Of a stretch of 64,000 bases of DNA, positions 16,695 to 24,000 are shown piece after piece; the stretch's first letter is position 1, and each line of letters starts with the position of its first letter. A program made the translations under genes and the position numbers. The stretch comes from CAZWTD01 sp964637345. Its GTDB lineage: Bacteria > Patescibacteriota > Patescibacteriia > HK-STAS-PATE-3. Under the pieces are notes generated by a model. The model saw only the letters and a list, made by a program, of their open reading frames with translations. It ran no database searches and was not told the DNA's origin. Location of the stretch: NCBI GenBank assembly GCA_964637345.1, contig CAZWTD010000002.1, positions 17,221 to 81,220 of the forward strand. Reading direction: 5' to 3'.

Positions 16695-17844
16695 ATCCCG
16701 GGGCGAGTAGCTGCGCTCCAAAGCCCTCAACGCGTCCGCGCAAGCCGCGGATGGCAGCCTGAATGCGATCGCTATTCCAAAGCGCACTTGAATGAGCTGC
16801 TCCGCGCGTTTCGAGCTGTTCGAAGCTTACGGTGAGCGAGTGAATGCTTAGGGATAGTCCAAGTGTATCCAGGAATATCCGTCGGACGAGGGATGCAAAG
16901 GTAGTGCGCGACCGCAGATCAGACAGCTCAATGCGGCGTTGGTGGGTTTGGCCTTTATTGTCCGTCATTCGGAGAGTAAGAAAACCCGCCGAGCGGCCTT
17001 GCGACTGAAGTGCCCGTACGCCTTTCTCGGTAAGGTGCTGAACTGCTGAAATAAGCCAGTCCGTATTTTGAACTGGTTGCTCGAAGGTTAAGCTTCGGCT
17101 GAGACTTTTTGTTAGGGCAACTGGAGTGATGTTGCTTTCGTCCCGGCCTTGAGCTTCTCGTTGCCAAATGAGACCGGCCTGACCAAACTGTTTTTCCAAC
17201 CAGGCGTCCGAGGCCTGGGCGAGCTGACCGAGAGTTGAGATCCCGTGTGCGATAAGAAAGTCCCGTGCGCGTTCGCCCAGCGAATAGAGCCGTTGAAGCG
17301 GGAGCGGGTAGAGGTAGGCCCGTTCGTCTCCATTCGGGATCATTGTTATTCCATTGGGACGCTTATGACTTGAAGCAGCATAGGCAACCGCTTTCGTTTG
17401 TCCGATGCCGATGCTTGCGGTTAGTCCTAGCTCCTTTTCAATCGATCGTTGAAGTGAAACAGCGAGATCGGCGGGCGCGCTTCTCGCAAAACGCTCGTCG
17501 CTAAGATCAAGAAAGGCCTCGTCGAGAAGCCGAGGTTCAATTCGATCGGCGTAGCGGAGAAGGAGCGAAAAGAAGCTTCGAGAGCGGCGCTCGGCTTCTT
17601 GGAGGTCAAGCGGTTGAGCGACAACGAGAGGGCAAAGGCGAAGCGCCTCGGAAGCCTGAAGACCAGGGCGAAGTCCAAGACGGCGCGCGAGAGCGTTAAG
17701 GGCGAGAATCGGGCCATTTGCATTTCCATTAGTCACTACTAATGGTCGGCCTGACCATTCTGGACGTCGCTGGGTTTCAATTGAGGTCAAAAAACTATCG
17801 AGGCGGATATGGAGAATAAGGCGAGGGGAGTGCGGGGTATGCAT
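16672..17844 (-). CDS. dinB: Y-family DNA polymerase (Pol IV-like) lacking the first catalytic aspartate
   Basis: A 390-residue Y-family polymerase with palm, fingers, thumb and little-finger regions in the normal order: LDSFLTSIE at the start, LLDEAFLDLS (D108, E109) in the palm, SIGIGQTKAVAYAAS, and a helix-hairpin-helix thumb (LYSLGERARDFLIAHGISTLGQLA). The usual HxDxDxFF motif reads HIRLDSF, so the first metal-binding aspartate is R14; the second-site D-E pair is intact. Polymerase activity may therefore be reduced or lost. It follows lexA by 37 bases and is probably SOS-controlled. The start at 17844 avoids overlap with lexA. Confidence 0.88.
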   Translation of the reverse strand: MHTPHSPRLILHIRLDSFLTSIETQRRPEWSGRPLVVTNGNANGPILALNALARRLGLRPGLQASEALRLCPLVVAQPLDLQEAERRSRSFFSLLLRYADRIEPRLLDEAFLDLSDERFARSAPADLAVSLQRSIEKELGLTASIGIGQTKAVAYAASSHKRPNGITMIPNGDERAYLYPLPLQRLYSLGERARDFLIAHGISTLGQLAQASDAWLEKQFGQAGLIWQREAQGRDESNITPVALTKSLSRSLTFEQPVQNTDWLISAVQHLTEKGVRALQSQGRSAGFLTLRMTDNKGQTHQRRIELSDLRSRTTFASLVRRIFLDTLGLSLSIHSLTVSFEQLETRGAAHSSALWNSDRIQAAIRGLRGRVEGFGAQLLAPGFTPMVSA

Positions 17845-17847
17845 AGG

Positions 17848-17863
17848 CCGAAGAAAAACCGAA
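17848..17863 (-). promoter_or_regulatory. Candidate SOS operator before dinB
   Basis: On the minus strand TTCGGTTTTTCTTCGG, a direct repeat of TTCGG with an 11-base period, ends 3 bases before the dinB ATG. It matches the element in the lexA promoter at 15 of 16 positions. A weak promoter (TTCGAA, 18 bases, TTTTAT) lies just upstream. Confidence 0.55.
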
Positions 17864-17881
17864 GGATAAAAGGAAAAAAAT

Positions 17882-18508
17882 TTAGTATTTTCGAACGACG
17901 CCGAGGACTTTGCCTTGGATGACAACGGAGCGAACCTGAATCGGCTTATAGTTTTTATTAGCCGGTTGGAGCCGAACGTAGTTTTTATGCTTGTACATTT
18001 TTTTCAGTGTAGCAGTACCGTCTTCCAGGAGCGCGACAACCATATCGCCGTCTCGAGCGTAGTCGGTTTTTTCGATAACAACATAATCGCCGTCGGCAAT
18101 CAGGCTCTCGATCATCGAGTCTCCGCGCACGCGAAGGACGTAGGCGTTTTTTCGTCCGACGATTTCTTCGGGAACTGAAAGCGTCGCATCCCGATTTTCA
18201 ATCGCCTCAATCGGGTAGCCGGCTGCGATCGTTCCTACCAGCGGAAGGAGAATCCCGCCGTCGACAGCTCGGTCGTTCTCAAGGGAATCATCTGGGTCAA
18301 GAATCGTAATTCCACGCGCTTGTTGGTGGTCGCGTCGGATAAACTTACTCTTTTCGAGAAAGTCGAGATGCTCGTGAACCGTTGCGAGCGAGGAAACGCG
18401 GAAAAATTTCGCGATTTCGGTTAGGGTCGGCGCGTAGCGATGCTCCTCGATGTATTCTTTGAGGTATTGGAGGAGCGCTTGTTTTTTCTTTGGAAGAATT
18501 GTCGCCAT
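17882..18508 (-). CDS. lexA: LexA repressor
   Basis: A 208-residue LexA. The N-terminal winged helix (PTLTEIAKFFRVSSLATVHEH, split across residues 27-48) is followed by the peptidase domain with cleavage site A96-G97 in TIAAGYP, catalytic S131 in GDSMIE and K169 in TATLKK. RecA filaments trigger its self-cleavage, derepressing DNA-repair genes. Here it heads a lexA-dinB operon and faces a UvrD-like helicase. Its own promoter has a direct-repeat element in the spacer, so it is probably autoregulated. Confidence 0.96.
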   Translation of the reverse strand: MATILPKKKQALLQYLKEYIEEHRYAPTLTEIAKFFRVSSLATVHEHLDFLEKSKFIRRDHQQARGITILDPDDSLENDRAVDGGILLPLVGTIAAGYPIEAIENRDATLSVPEEIVGRKNAYVLRVRGDSMIESLIADGDYVVIEKTDYARDGDMVVALLEDGTATLKKMYKHKNYVRLQPANKNYKPIQVRSVVIQGKVLGVVRKY

Positions 18509-18574
18509 ACGAGAGTGAGGATTTTCGGTACCCTAGTTCGGGTTTAGGAGGGGAGGGTCTTTTGTTGTAAAACC

Positions 18575-18604
18575 AGTATAAACCGAAGGAAAACCGAATG
18601 TCAA
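18575..18604 (-). promoter_or_regulatory. lexA promoter with operator inside the spacer
   Basis: On the minus strand TTGACA (18599-18604), an 18-base spacer, and TATACT (18575-18580). The spacer contains TTCGGTTTTCCTTCGG (18583-18598), which recurs before dinB. A bound repressor would block RNA polymerase directly. Confidence 0.72.
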
Positions 18605-18677
18605 GGGCCTCTTTGAGAATGACTAATTCCCAAGAAAAAATGACCAAAATTGAAAAGAAAGGATTGATCATTAGGAT

Positions 18678-18706
18678 TTGGTCATTCGTCGTTTCCCCGC
18701 TATACT
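18678..18706 (+). promoter_or_regulatory. Promoter of the UvrD-like helicase, probably leaderless
   Basis: TTGGTC (18678-18683), 17 bases, TATACT (18701-18706). The ATG follows only 9 bases after the -10, so transcription should begin at or next to the start codon. Confidence 0.6.
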
Positions 18707-18715
18707 TCCGGCGCT

Positions 18716-20806
18716 ATGGCTGAGAAATATATCCTCAAACGCACTGAAGGACCGTCGACCTTAAAGGTTGACTACGCGAAAGAGCTCAATGCAGAGCAGC
18801 TGACCGTTATTGAGAATGGCGACGGTCCGGTTCTCGTTCTCGCCGGCGCGGGCTCAGGAAAGACCCGGACGATCGTCTACCGCGTGGCCTACCTCCTTGA
18901 GCGGGGAATCCGGCCCGACAACATTCTCCTCGTTACGTTTACGAACAAAGCAGCAAAAGAGATGCTGTTTCGGATCCAGGAGCTCCTCGGCGCTTTTCCG
19001 AAAGGACTTTGGGGCGGAACCTTTCATCATATCGCGAACCTTTTGCTTCGTCGCTTCGGTTCAAGCATTGGTTTTGAGCCGAATTTTACGATTCTCGATG
19101 AAGAGGATGCGAAATCCTTGCTTTCGGTATGCGTGAAGGATGAGGGGATTGATACAAAGGCGAAGCGTTTTCCCGCGCCGGCCGTTTTGAAGAGCATTAT
19201 TAGTTTAAGCCTCAATACGCGCGAGTCGATTGAGGATGTTCTCGAGCGCCAGTATTCGAATTTTTTGCCTTTGGGCGAGTCGATTCGTACGGTTGCGAAG
19301 CGTTACGCTGAGCGGAAAGCAAAGCATCATCTCATGGATTTTGATGACCTACTTGTTCAACTGGACCGCCTCCTTCGCGAACGGCCGGATATTCGCGAGC
19401 GGATCGCCGGGCAGTTCAAGTATGTGTTAGTCGATGAATACCAGGACACGAACCGCATCCAAGCTTCCCTCGTTGAACAGCTCGCGAGCGCTCATGGTAA
19501 CCTGCTGGTGGTCGGGGATGACGCGCAGAGCATCTACGCCTTCCGCGGGGCAACGGTTCGGAATATTCTCGATTTTCCAAAAACCTTCCGCGGGGCAAAA
19601 ACCTTTAAACTCGAGACGAACTACCGCTCGATTGAGCCGGTGCTCGAGGTAGCGAATGCCGTTATCCAGCATAATACCGAGCAGTTTGAGAAAACCTTAA
19701 AGCCGGTTCGCGCTGGGCGGGCGAAACCGATTGTCGTTCCGGCGGCTTCCACTGAACAAGAAGCGGAATTTATTAGCCAGCGCATATTGGAGTTTCGCGA
19801 AGACGGTATTCCGCTGTCGAACATTGCCGTGCTCTTCCGCGCGACCTACCAATCCCAATCGCTTGAATTCGAGCTGACCCGGCGGGATGTTCCCTACGAG
19901 TATCGTGGCGGCCTTCGTTTTTTCGAACGTGCCCATATTAAAGATGTCATTTCCTATCTTCGCTTGATCGATAACCCCCGGGATGAGGTGGCCTTTCTCC
20001 GCGTCGCGCAACTCTACGAGGGAATCGGGATTGAAACAGCCCTCAAACTCTGGCGCGAATGTTTCTCGAAAGTCACGCCGGGTGAAGGACTCGCGAGCGT
20101 TGACTGTTCAGCGGTTGGCGGCCAGCGGGCGCAGGCCGGGATCCAGGCGCTTCAGACTGCGTTGAAAGACCTTGGGAAGCCGGATGAGGCACAGCCCAGC
20201 GATCTTATCACGCGCGTTGCGAAAGGGAGTTACCGTGAGTATCTTCGCGTGACCTACCCGAATGCGGACGAGCGCTTTGAGGATTTACTCGAGTTATCCC
20301 GTTTTGGAGAACGCTATACGAAACTCTCGCTCTTTCTTTCCGAGGTTTCGCTCCAGGAGTCCTTCGGGGTCGGCGGAGAAGGGGAGGATCGGGAGAATGA
20401 ACGGCTTGTCCTCTCAACGATTCATCAAGCGAAAGGCTTGGAGTGGGAAGTGGTTTTCCTGCTTGGGTGTAATGATGGGGCCTTTCCCAACCCGCGAGCG
20501 CTAACCGAAGAAGGGGGAGTTGAGGAGGAGCGGCGCTTATTCTACGTTGCCGTGACCCGGGCGAAGACGCATTTGTTCCTGACCTATTCGATTGGCGTGA
20601 ATATGCGGCTGACGACGATGCGAATGCAGCGGCCCTCGCCCTTCATCGGGGAAATTCCCGATGCGCTCGTTGAAGAGCTTCAGCTCTCCGAAGAGCCGCT
20701 TACTGATCCGGATTTCGTTATCGAGCGGGATGAAAACGGGGAACCGATGAGCTTGCTCGATACCCTGCTTGCTTCGCACGAGCGGAGGAAGAAGCGTAGA
20801 GGGTAG
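18716..20806 (+). CDS. UvrD/PcrA-family 3'-5' DNA helicase
   Basis: A 696-residue superfamily 1A helicase. Motifs in order: Q-motif region LNAEQLTVIENGDGP, Walker A AGAGSGKT (residues 43-50), TFTNKAAKEM (Ia), VDEYQDTN (II), GDDAQSIYAFRGA (III), LETNYRS (IV), ANERLVLSTIHQAKGLEWE-like motif V and EERRLFYVAVTRAK (VI). Such helicases unwind DNA in repair and replication restart. It is divergent from lexA, which suggests DNA-damage control, though the operator sits on the lexA side. PcrA, UvrD and Rep cannot be told apart here. Confidence 0.92.
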   Translation: MAEKYILKRTEGPSTLKVDYAKELNAEQLTVIENGDGPVLVLAGAGSGKTRTIVYRVAYLLERGIRPDNILLVTFTNKAAKEMLFRIQELLGAFPKGLWGGTFHHIANLLLRRFGSSIGFEPNFTILDEEDAKSLLSVCVKDEGIDTKAKRFPAPAVLKSIISLSLNTRESIEDVLERQYSNFLPLGESIRTVAKRYAERKAKHHLMDFDDLLVQLDRLLRERPDIRERIAGQFKYVLVDEYQDTNRIQASLVEQLASAHGNLLVVGDDAQSIYAFRGATVRNILDFPKTFRGAKTFKLETNYRSIEPVLEVANAVIQHNTEQFEKTLKPVRAGRAKPIVVPAASTEQEAEFISQRILEFREDGIPLSNIAVLFRATYQSQSLEFELTRRDVPYEYRGGLRFFERAHIKDVISYLRLIDNPRDEVAFLRVAQLYEGIGIETALKLWRECFSKVTPGEGLASVDCSAVGGQRAQAGIQALQTALKDLGKPDEAQPSDLITRVAKGSYREYLRVTYPNADERFEDLLELSRFGERYTKLSLFLSEVSLQESFGVGGEGEDRENERLVLSTIHQAKGLEWEVVFLLGCNDGAFPNPRALTEEGGVEEERRLFYVAVTRAKTHLFLTYSIGVNMRLTTMRMQRPSPFIGEIPDALVEELQLSEEPLTDPDFVIERDENGEPMSLLDTLLASHERRKKRRG

Positions 20807-20884
20807 GTTTTTCTGAACGAGATAGAGGGTCTGCGTTATCAGTATGAAAGATACGTCACGGGACTCGGGGTGACAAAAAGGAAG

Positions 20885-20917
20885 ACGCCCCTGGTCGCGA
20901 GAAGCGAGCAGGGGCGT
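20885..20917 (-). terminator. Intrinsic terminator of the 21975-20939 gene pair
   Basis: A 9-bp GC-rich stem (20885-20893 with 20909-20917) with a further inner stem; on the minus strand it is followed by CTTCCTTTTT. It may also end the helicase transcript from the other side. Confidence 0.75.
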
Positions 20918-20938
20918 TCGTGGTGTTCGAGACTCAAG

Positions 20939-21139
20939 CTAGGTTGCCGGAGTTGGGTCGGGTCGGGTCGCGGCGAGGGCCCGGGAGCAGTACTTCGGGT
21001 GCGTCGTGATCCAAGACTTCAGGACCGGTTCACCACAGTCTTGACAGCGAGCACAACCGCACTCGGTTTCATGGGTCATCTTGGACCCAGGCTTGTGACA
21101 AGAACAGACACAGAGCGTCGGATCCATTCCTTCGTGCAT
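20939..21139 (-). CDS. Small cysteine-rich (putative zinc-binding) protein
   Basis: A 66-residue protein with nine cysteines and four histidines in the first 51 residues: CxCxCH near residues 10-15, then HETECGCARCQDCGE and a final HPKYC. The pattern suits one or two zinc-binding knuckles, perhaps a zinc ribbon. It is preceded by a strong AAAGGAGG at ideal spacing, which argues that it is a real gene. It lies 35 bases downstream of the 266-residue gene in the same direction and just upstream of a terminator. No family recognised. Confidence 0.7.
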   Translation of the reverse strand: MHEGMDPTLCVCSCHKPGSKMTHETECGCARCQDCGEPVLKSWITTHPKYCSRALAATRPDPTPAT

Positions 21140-21174
21140 GGAAGCCTCCTTTCAGGGCATCCAGGGTTTTCGGG

Positions 21175-21975
21175 TTACCAGGGCTTGGCTGTGCCGTCGA
21201 CGTCGACCCAGGTCGTCTGGCCGAGGAAGAGGTCGTTCATCAGGGGAACGATGTCGACGTCGAGCTCCTTGTAAAAGGTCCTTCGTGTGTCAGGCCCGAA
21301 GTTACCGTCGGACTCGAGGCCGAAGAAGGTCTGGAAGGTCTTGAGCCACGCTATGGCCGCGTCGTCCATCACGCCGGTAAGCGCGAGGGGCGGCAGGGCC
21401 TGCCGGATAAACTCCGGGAGGATGCGAGAAGCCGCCTGCATGATGAGCTGGAGCGTAACCGCAGGCGGACCACTGGCCCGCGTCCCATCTTCAGCAATCG
21501 AGTTGAAGTAGGGCGGGAAGAGCGGCGCGACCCGGAGAAGCGATCCGTTGGTGGCAAACGACGGCTCGGCCATTCCGATGCCGTTGAGGGTCACGAGCCA
21601 CGGAGGATCGGTGATCTTCCCAGAAGGGTTGATGCGCCGGGCGAAGGAGTGGCGACCACGAGGAACTTTCGCGCGCTTCGTTTCCCCGCCGACCGCCTCC
21701 TTGTACAAGAGTCCGTCCCAGCCGCCAGCCGGGAGAACCGCGTACAGGACGGCGTCCAAGCGCGCACCTTCGATGTCCGCTTCGAACTGCGTAGCCTCCG
21801 CGCCGACCGCGGGGTCGCTGACGAGGACGGCCCAGTCCTTCCCGTGCTTGTCCCGGGGATTGGGAATAATGATCATTGGGTAGGCCCCGGGACCGAGCCT
21901 GGTCGACTCGGTGTCACCGCGTTTCGATGTTACCCGATACAGGCGACATCCCTTTTCTTCGACTGTAAGGAGCAT
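21175..21975 (-). CDS. Hypothetical protein with peptidoglycan-binding-like C-terminal region
   Basis: A 266-residue protein without a signal peptide. The N-terminal half is beta-rich and unfamiliar (VEEKGCRLYRVTSKRGDTES). About residues 195-245 (TGVMDDAAIAWLKTFQTFFG, then ESDGNFGPDTRRTFYKEL) match the spacing of a PG_binding_1-type helical repeat, which binds cell-wall glycans in many enzymes. A very strong Shine-Dalgarno (AGGAGGGAGG) fixes the start. It forms a two-gene transcript with the downstream cysteine-rich gene. Since no export signal is seen, the binding role is uncertain. Confidence 0.65.
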   Translation of the reverse strand: MLLTVEEKGCRLYRVTSKRGDTESTRLGPGAYPMIIIPNPRDKHGKDWAVLVSDPAVGAEATQFEADIEGARLDAVLYAVLPAGGWDGLLYKEAVGGETKRAKVPRGRHSFARRINPSGKITDPPWLVTLNGIGMAEPSFATNGSLLRVAPLFPPYFNSIAEDGTRASGPPAVTLQLIMQAASRILPEFIRQALPPLALTGVMDDAAIAWLKTFQTFFGLESDGNFGPDTRRTFYKELDVDIVPLMNDLFLGQTTWVDVDGTAKPW

Positions 21976-22131
21976 GAGACCTCCCTCCTAGGGTAGTGGT
22001 TTCTGTTGGAACTCCGAGAGGAGCCTAGCTTTTAGGGGAAAAAAGTGCAAGACAGGTAGAGAGGAGGGAGTTATCCACCACCCAGGCCATTTCTTTGACG
22101 AATCGACAAGAAAATGACGATTTTGAAGTGG

Positions 22132-22195
22132 TTGACGCGAATAGGAAAGTGGTATAAAATGGATGAAGAAGGGTGAAAAGTGGATAAAAGTGGGG
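22132..22195 (+). promoter_or_regulatory. mraZ promoter and MraZ-type repeat operator
   Basis: TTGACG (22132-22137) with TAAAAT (22155-22160) at 17 bases. From 22150 to 22195 TGG-headed units recur with a period of about 10 bases (22150, 22160, 22181, 22191, with a weaker GGGTG unit between), including GTGGATAAAAGTGGGGATAA. MraZ is known to bind TGGGN direct repeats with this period upstream of its own gene, so autoregulation is expected. Confidence 0.65.
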
Positions 22196-22248
22196 ATAAG
22201 TCCGAAGAAGAGTGGACAACCCAATATCCCGCCCGAATACACGATTCT

Positions 22249-22680
22249 ATGTTTATCGGCGAATATTATCACGCGGTTGATGAAAAAGGGCGGCTCGCCA
22301 TCCCGATTAAGTTCCGGGAAGAGCTGTCGAAAGGGGCAGTCGTTACGCGCGGGCTCGATAACTGTCTTTTCCTCTACACCCAGAAAGAGTGGGAAGCCCT
22401 CGCCGGAAAACTCGCCAATTTGCCAATCGCCCGAGCGAATACCCGGGCTTTTTCGCGGTTAATGCTTGCCGGGGCGATGGACGTCGAAATCGACAAGCAG
22501 GGGAGAGTCGTCCTCCCTGATTATTTGCGGAAGTTTGCCGGGTTAAAGAAGAAAGTCGTTGTGGCTGGGCTCTATAACCGCCTTGAACTTTGGGATGAAC
22601 TGGCCTGGAGCCGCTACAAGGCCTCAACGGAGAAGACAAGCAGTGATATCGCCGAAGCGCTCGGAGAACTCGGCGTCTAA
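22249..22680 (+). CDS. mraZ: Transcriptional regulator MraZ
   Basis: A 143-residue protein made of two SpoVT/AbrB-like repeats: YYHAVDEKGRLAIPIKFRE (residues 5-23) and GAMDVEIDKQGRVVLPDYL (about residues 77-95), each with the DxxGR core. MraZ heads the division and cell-wall cluster and represses it. The ATG at 22249 fits the family start MFIGEY; the frame is open to 22180 but that part overlaps the operator. No Shine-Dalgarno is visible. Confidence 0.94.
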   Translation: MFIGEYYHAVDEKGRLAIPIKFREELSKGAVVTRGLDNCLFLYTQKEWEALAGKLANLPIARANTRAFSRLMLAGAMDVEIDKQGRVVLPDYLRKFAGLKKKVVVAGLYNRLELWDELAWSRYKASTEKTSSDIAEALGELGV

Positions 22681-23638
22681 GCGCCCTTCAAAAAATCAAA
22701 CCGGACATATTCCGGTTCTCCTGACGGAAACCCTCGCCTGGCTCAGTCTAAGGCCTGGCGACCACAGCCTCGATCTCACGGTCGGCGGAGGTGGTCACGC
22801 GGCCGCGCTCCTTGAAGCGACAGGTCCAGCAGGAAAGCTTATCGGCTTTGACGCTGATCCAGACACGCTCGCGATCGCTCGCGAACGGCTCCGGGCCTAC
22901 GGCCGCCGAGTCCATCTCATCCACGCCAACTTTCGCGATTGTCGCGCCATACTCAATGATCAATTTCCAGACTTTCGACCTCGCGCTGTTCTACTTGACC
23001 TTGGCCTCTCTTCATTGGCACTCGGGGCAGCTCATTCCAGATTTTCTTTCCTAGGTAAGGGACCGCTCGATTTCCGCTTTGATCCGACCCGAGAGGGGAC
23101 GACCGCCGCGGATCTCGTGAATACCGCTCGCGAAGATGAGCTTATCGAGATGTTCCGGAGCTACGGCGAGGAGCCAGAAGCGAAGCGGATTGCCCGGGCG
23201 ATTATCGCTCGGCGCAAGGAAGCGCCGATTCACTTCACTCAGGAGCTCAGTGAAGTCATTGTCGCTGCGCTTCCAAAAGGCCGGCGCCCCGGACGCATCC
23301 ATCCGGCAACGCGAAGCTTCCAGGCGCTGCGGATCGCCGTGAACGACGAACTCGGAGCCCTTGAACAGGTTCTCCCTGATCTCCTCGAAGTAGTCCCGAA
23401 GGGTGGACGGCTCGCAGTTCTGAGCTACCACTCGCTCGAAGACCGGATCGTGAAGCATTTCTTCCGGAATGAAGCGCGCGACTGCCTTTGCCCGGCCGAA
23501 CAGCCGACCTGCACCTGCGGACATCGCGCCAAGCTCCGCGTCCTTACCCCGCATCCCATTATTCCATCTCCGACTGAACAAACTCACAACCCGCGATCCC
23601 GGAGCGCCAAGCTCCGCGTCGCAGAAAGGATAGCCTGA
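22643..23638 (+). CDS. rsmH: 16S rRNA (cytosine-1402 N4) methyltransferase RsmH (MraW)
   Basis: About 331 residues. The family start HIPVLLTETLAWLSLRPGD, SAM-binding DLTVGGGGHAAALL, LLDLGLSS, and the C-terminal SYHSLEDRIVKHFF motif are all present. It methylates C1402 of 16S rRNA. There is no ATG in a natural place: the first upstream candidate is GTG at 22643, inside the end of mraZ, giving a basic 20-residue extension before HIPVLL. The start is therefore uncertain by a few dozen bases. The stop overlaps the next ATG (TGATG). Confidence 0.92.
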   Translation: MISPKRSENSASKRPSKNQTGHIPVLLTETLAWLSLRPGDHSLDLTVGGGGHAAALLEATGPAGKLIGFDADPDTLAIARERLRAYGRRVHLIHANFRDCRAILNDQFPDFRPRAVLLDLGLSSLALGAAHSRFSFLGKGPLDFRFDPTREGTTAADLVNTAREDELIEMFRSYGEEPEAKRIARAIIARRKEAPIHFTQELSEVIVAALPKGRRPGRIHPATRSFQALRIAVNDELGALEQVLPDLLEVVPKGGRLAVLSYHSLEDRIVKHFFRNEARDCLCPAEQPTCTCGHRAKLRVLTPHPIIPSPTEQTHNPRSRSAKLRVAERIA

Positions 23639-23994
23639 TGAGCCTTCTGACCACCCGAACCCGACGAACAGTAGCCCAAGATCTCGCTGCAAATCTTGTA
23701 ACGACGATTAAGGTACGCATGACAGCGCTTACGCTTGTTGGGATTTTTTTAAGCTTAGCGGGCGGAATTACCTATCTCACGTTGATTAACCGGACCGCGA
23801 CAACGGGTTTTGAGATTAAAGCGCTCGAGCAGCGAGTCAGCGAGCTCCGCGATACAAACCGAAAGCTTGAACTTCAGGCAACCCAGCTTCGTTCGCTTTC
23901 AACAGTCGAGTCAGCGACCGAGTCGCTCGGACTGACCCAGGTCGCCCAGATAGAGTACCTTCCGACCGGGACGACCGCAGTCGCGCAAAAGTAA
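23638..23994 (+). CDS. ftsL: FtsL/DivIC-like division protein
   Basis: A 118-residue single-pass membrane protein: cytoplasmic N-terminus, membrane helix (about residues 30-50, LTLVGIFLSLAGGITYLTLI) and an extracytoplasmic coiled coil (ALEQRVSELRDTNRKLELQ). This shape and its place between rsmH and ftsI match FtsL, which bridges the divisome to septal wall synthesis. Sequence identity in this family is low, so the call rests on topology and synteny. Confidence 0.8.
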   Translation: MSLLTTRTRRTVAQDLAANLVTTIKVRMTALTLVGIFLSLAGGITYLTLINRTATTGFEIKALEQRVSELRDTNRKLELQATQLRSLSTVESATESLGLTQVAQIEYLPTGTTAVAQK

Positions 23995-24000
23995 GCACCT

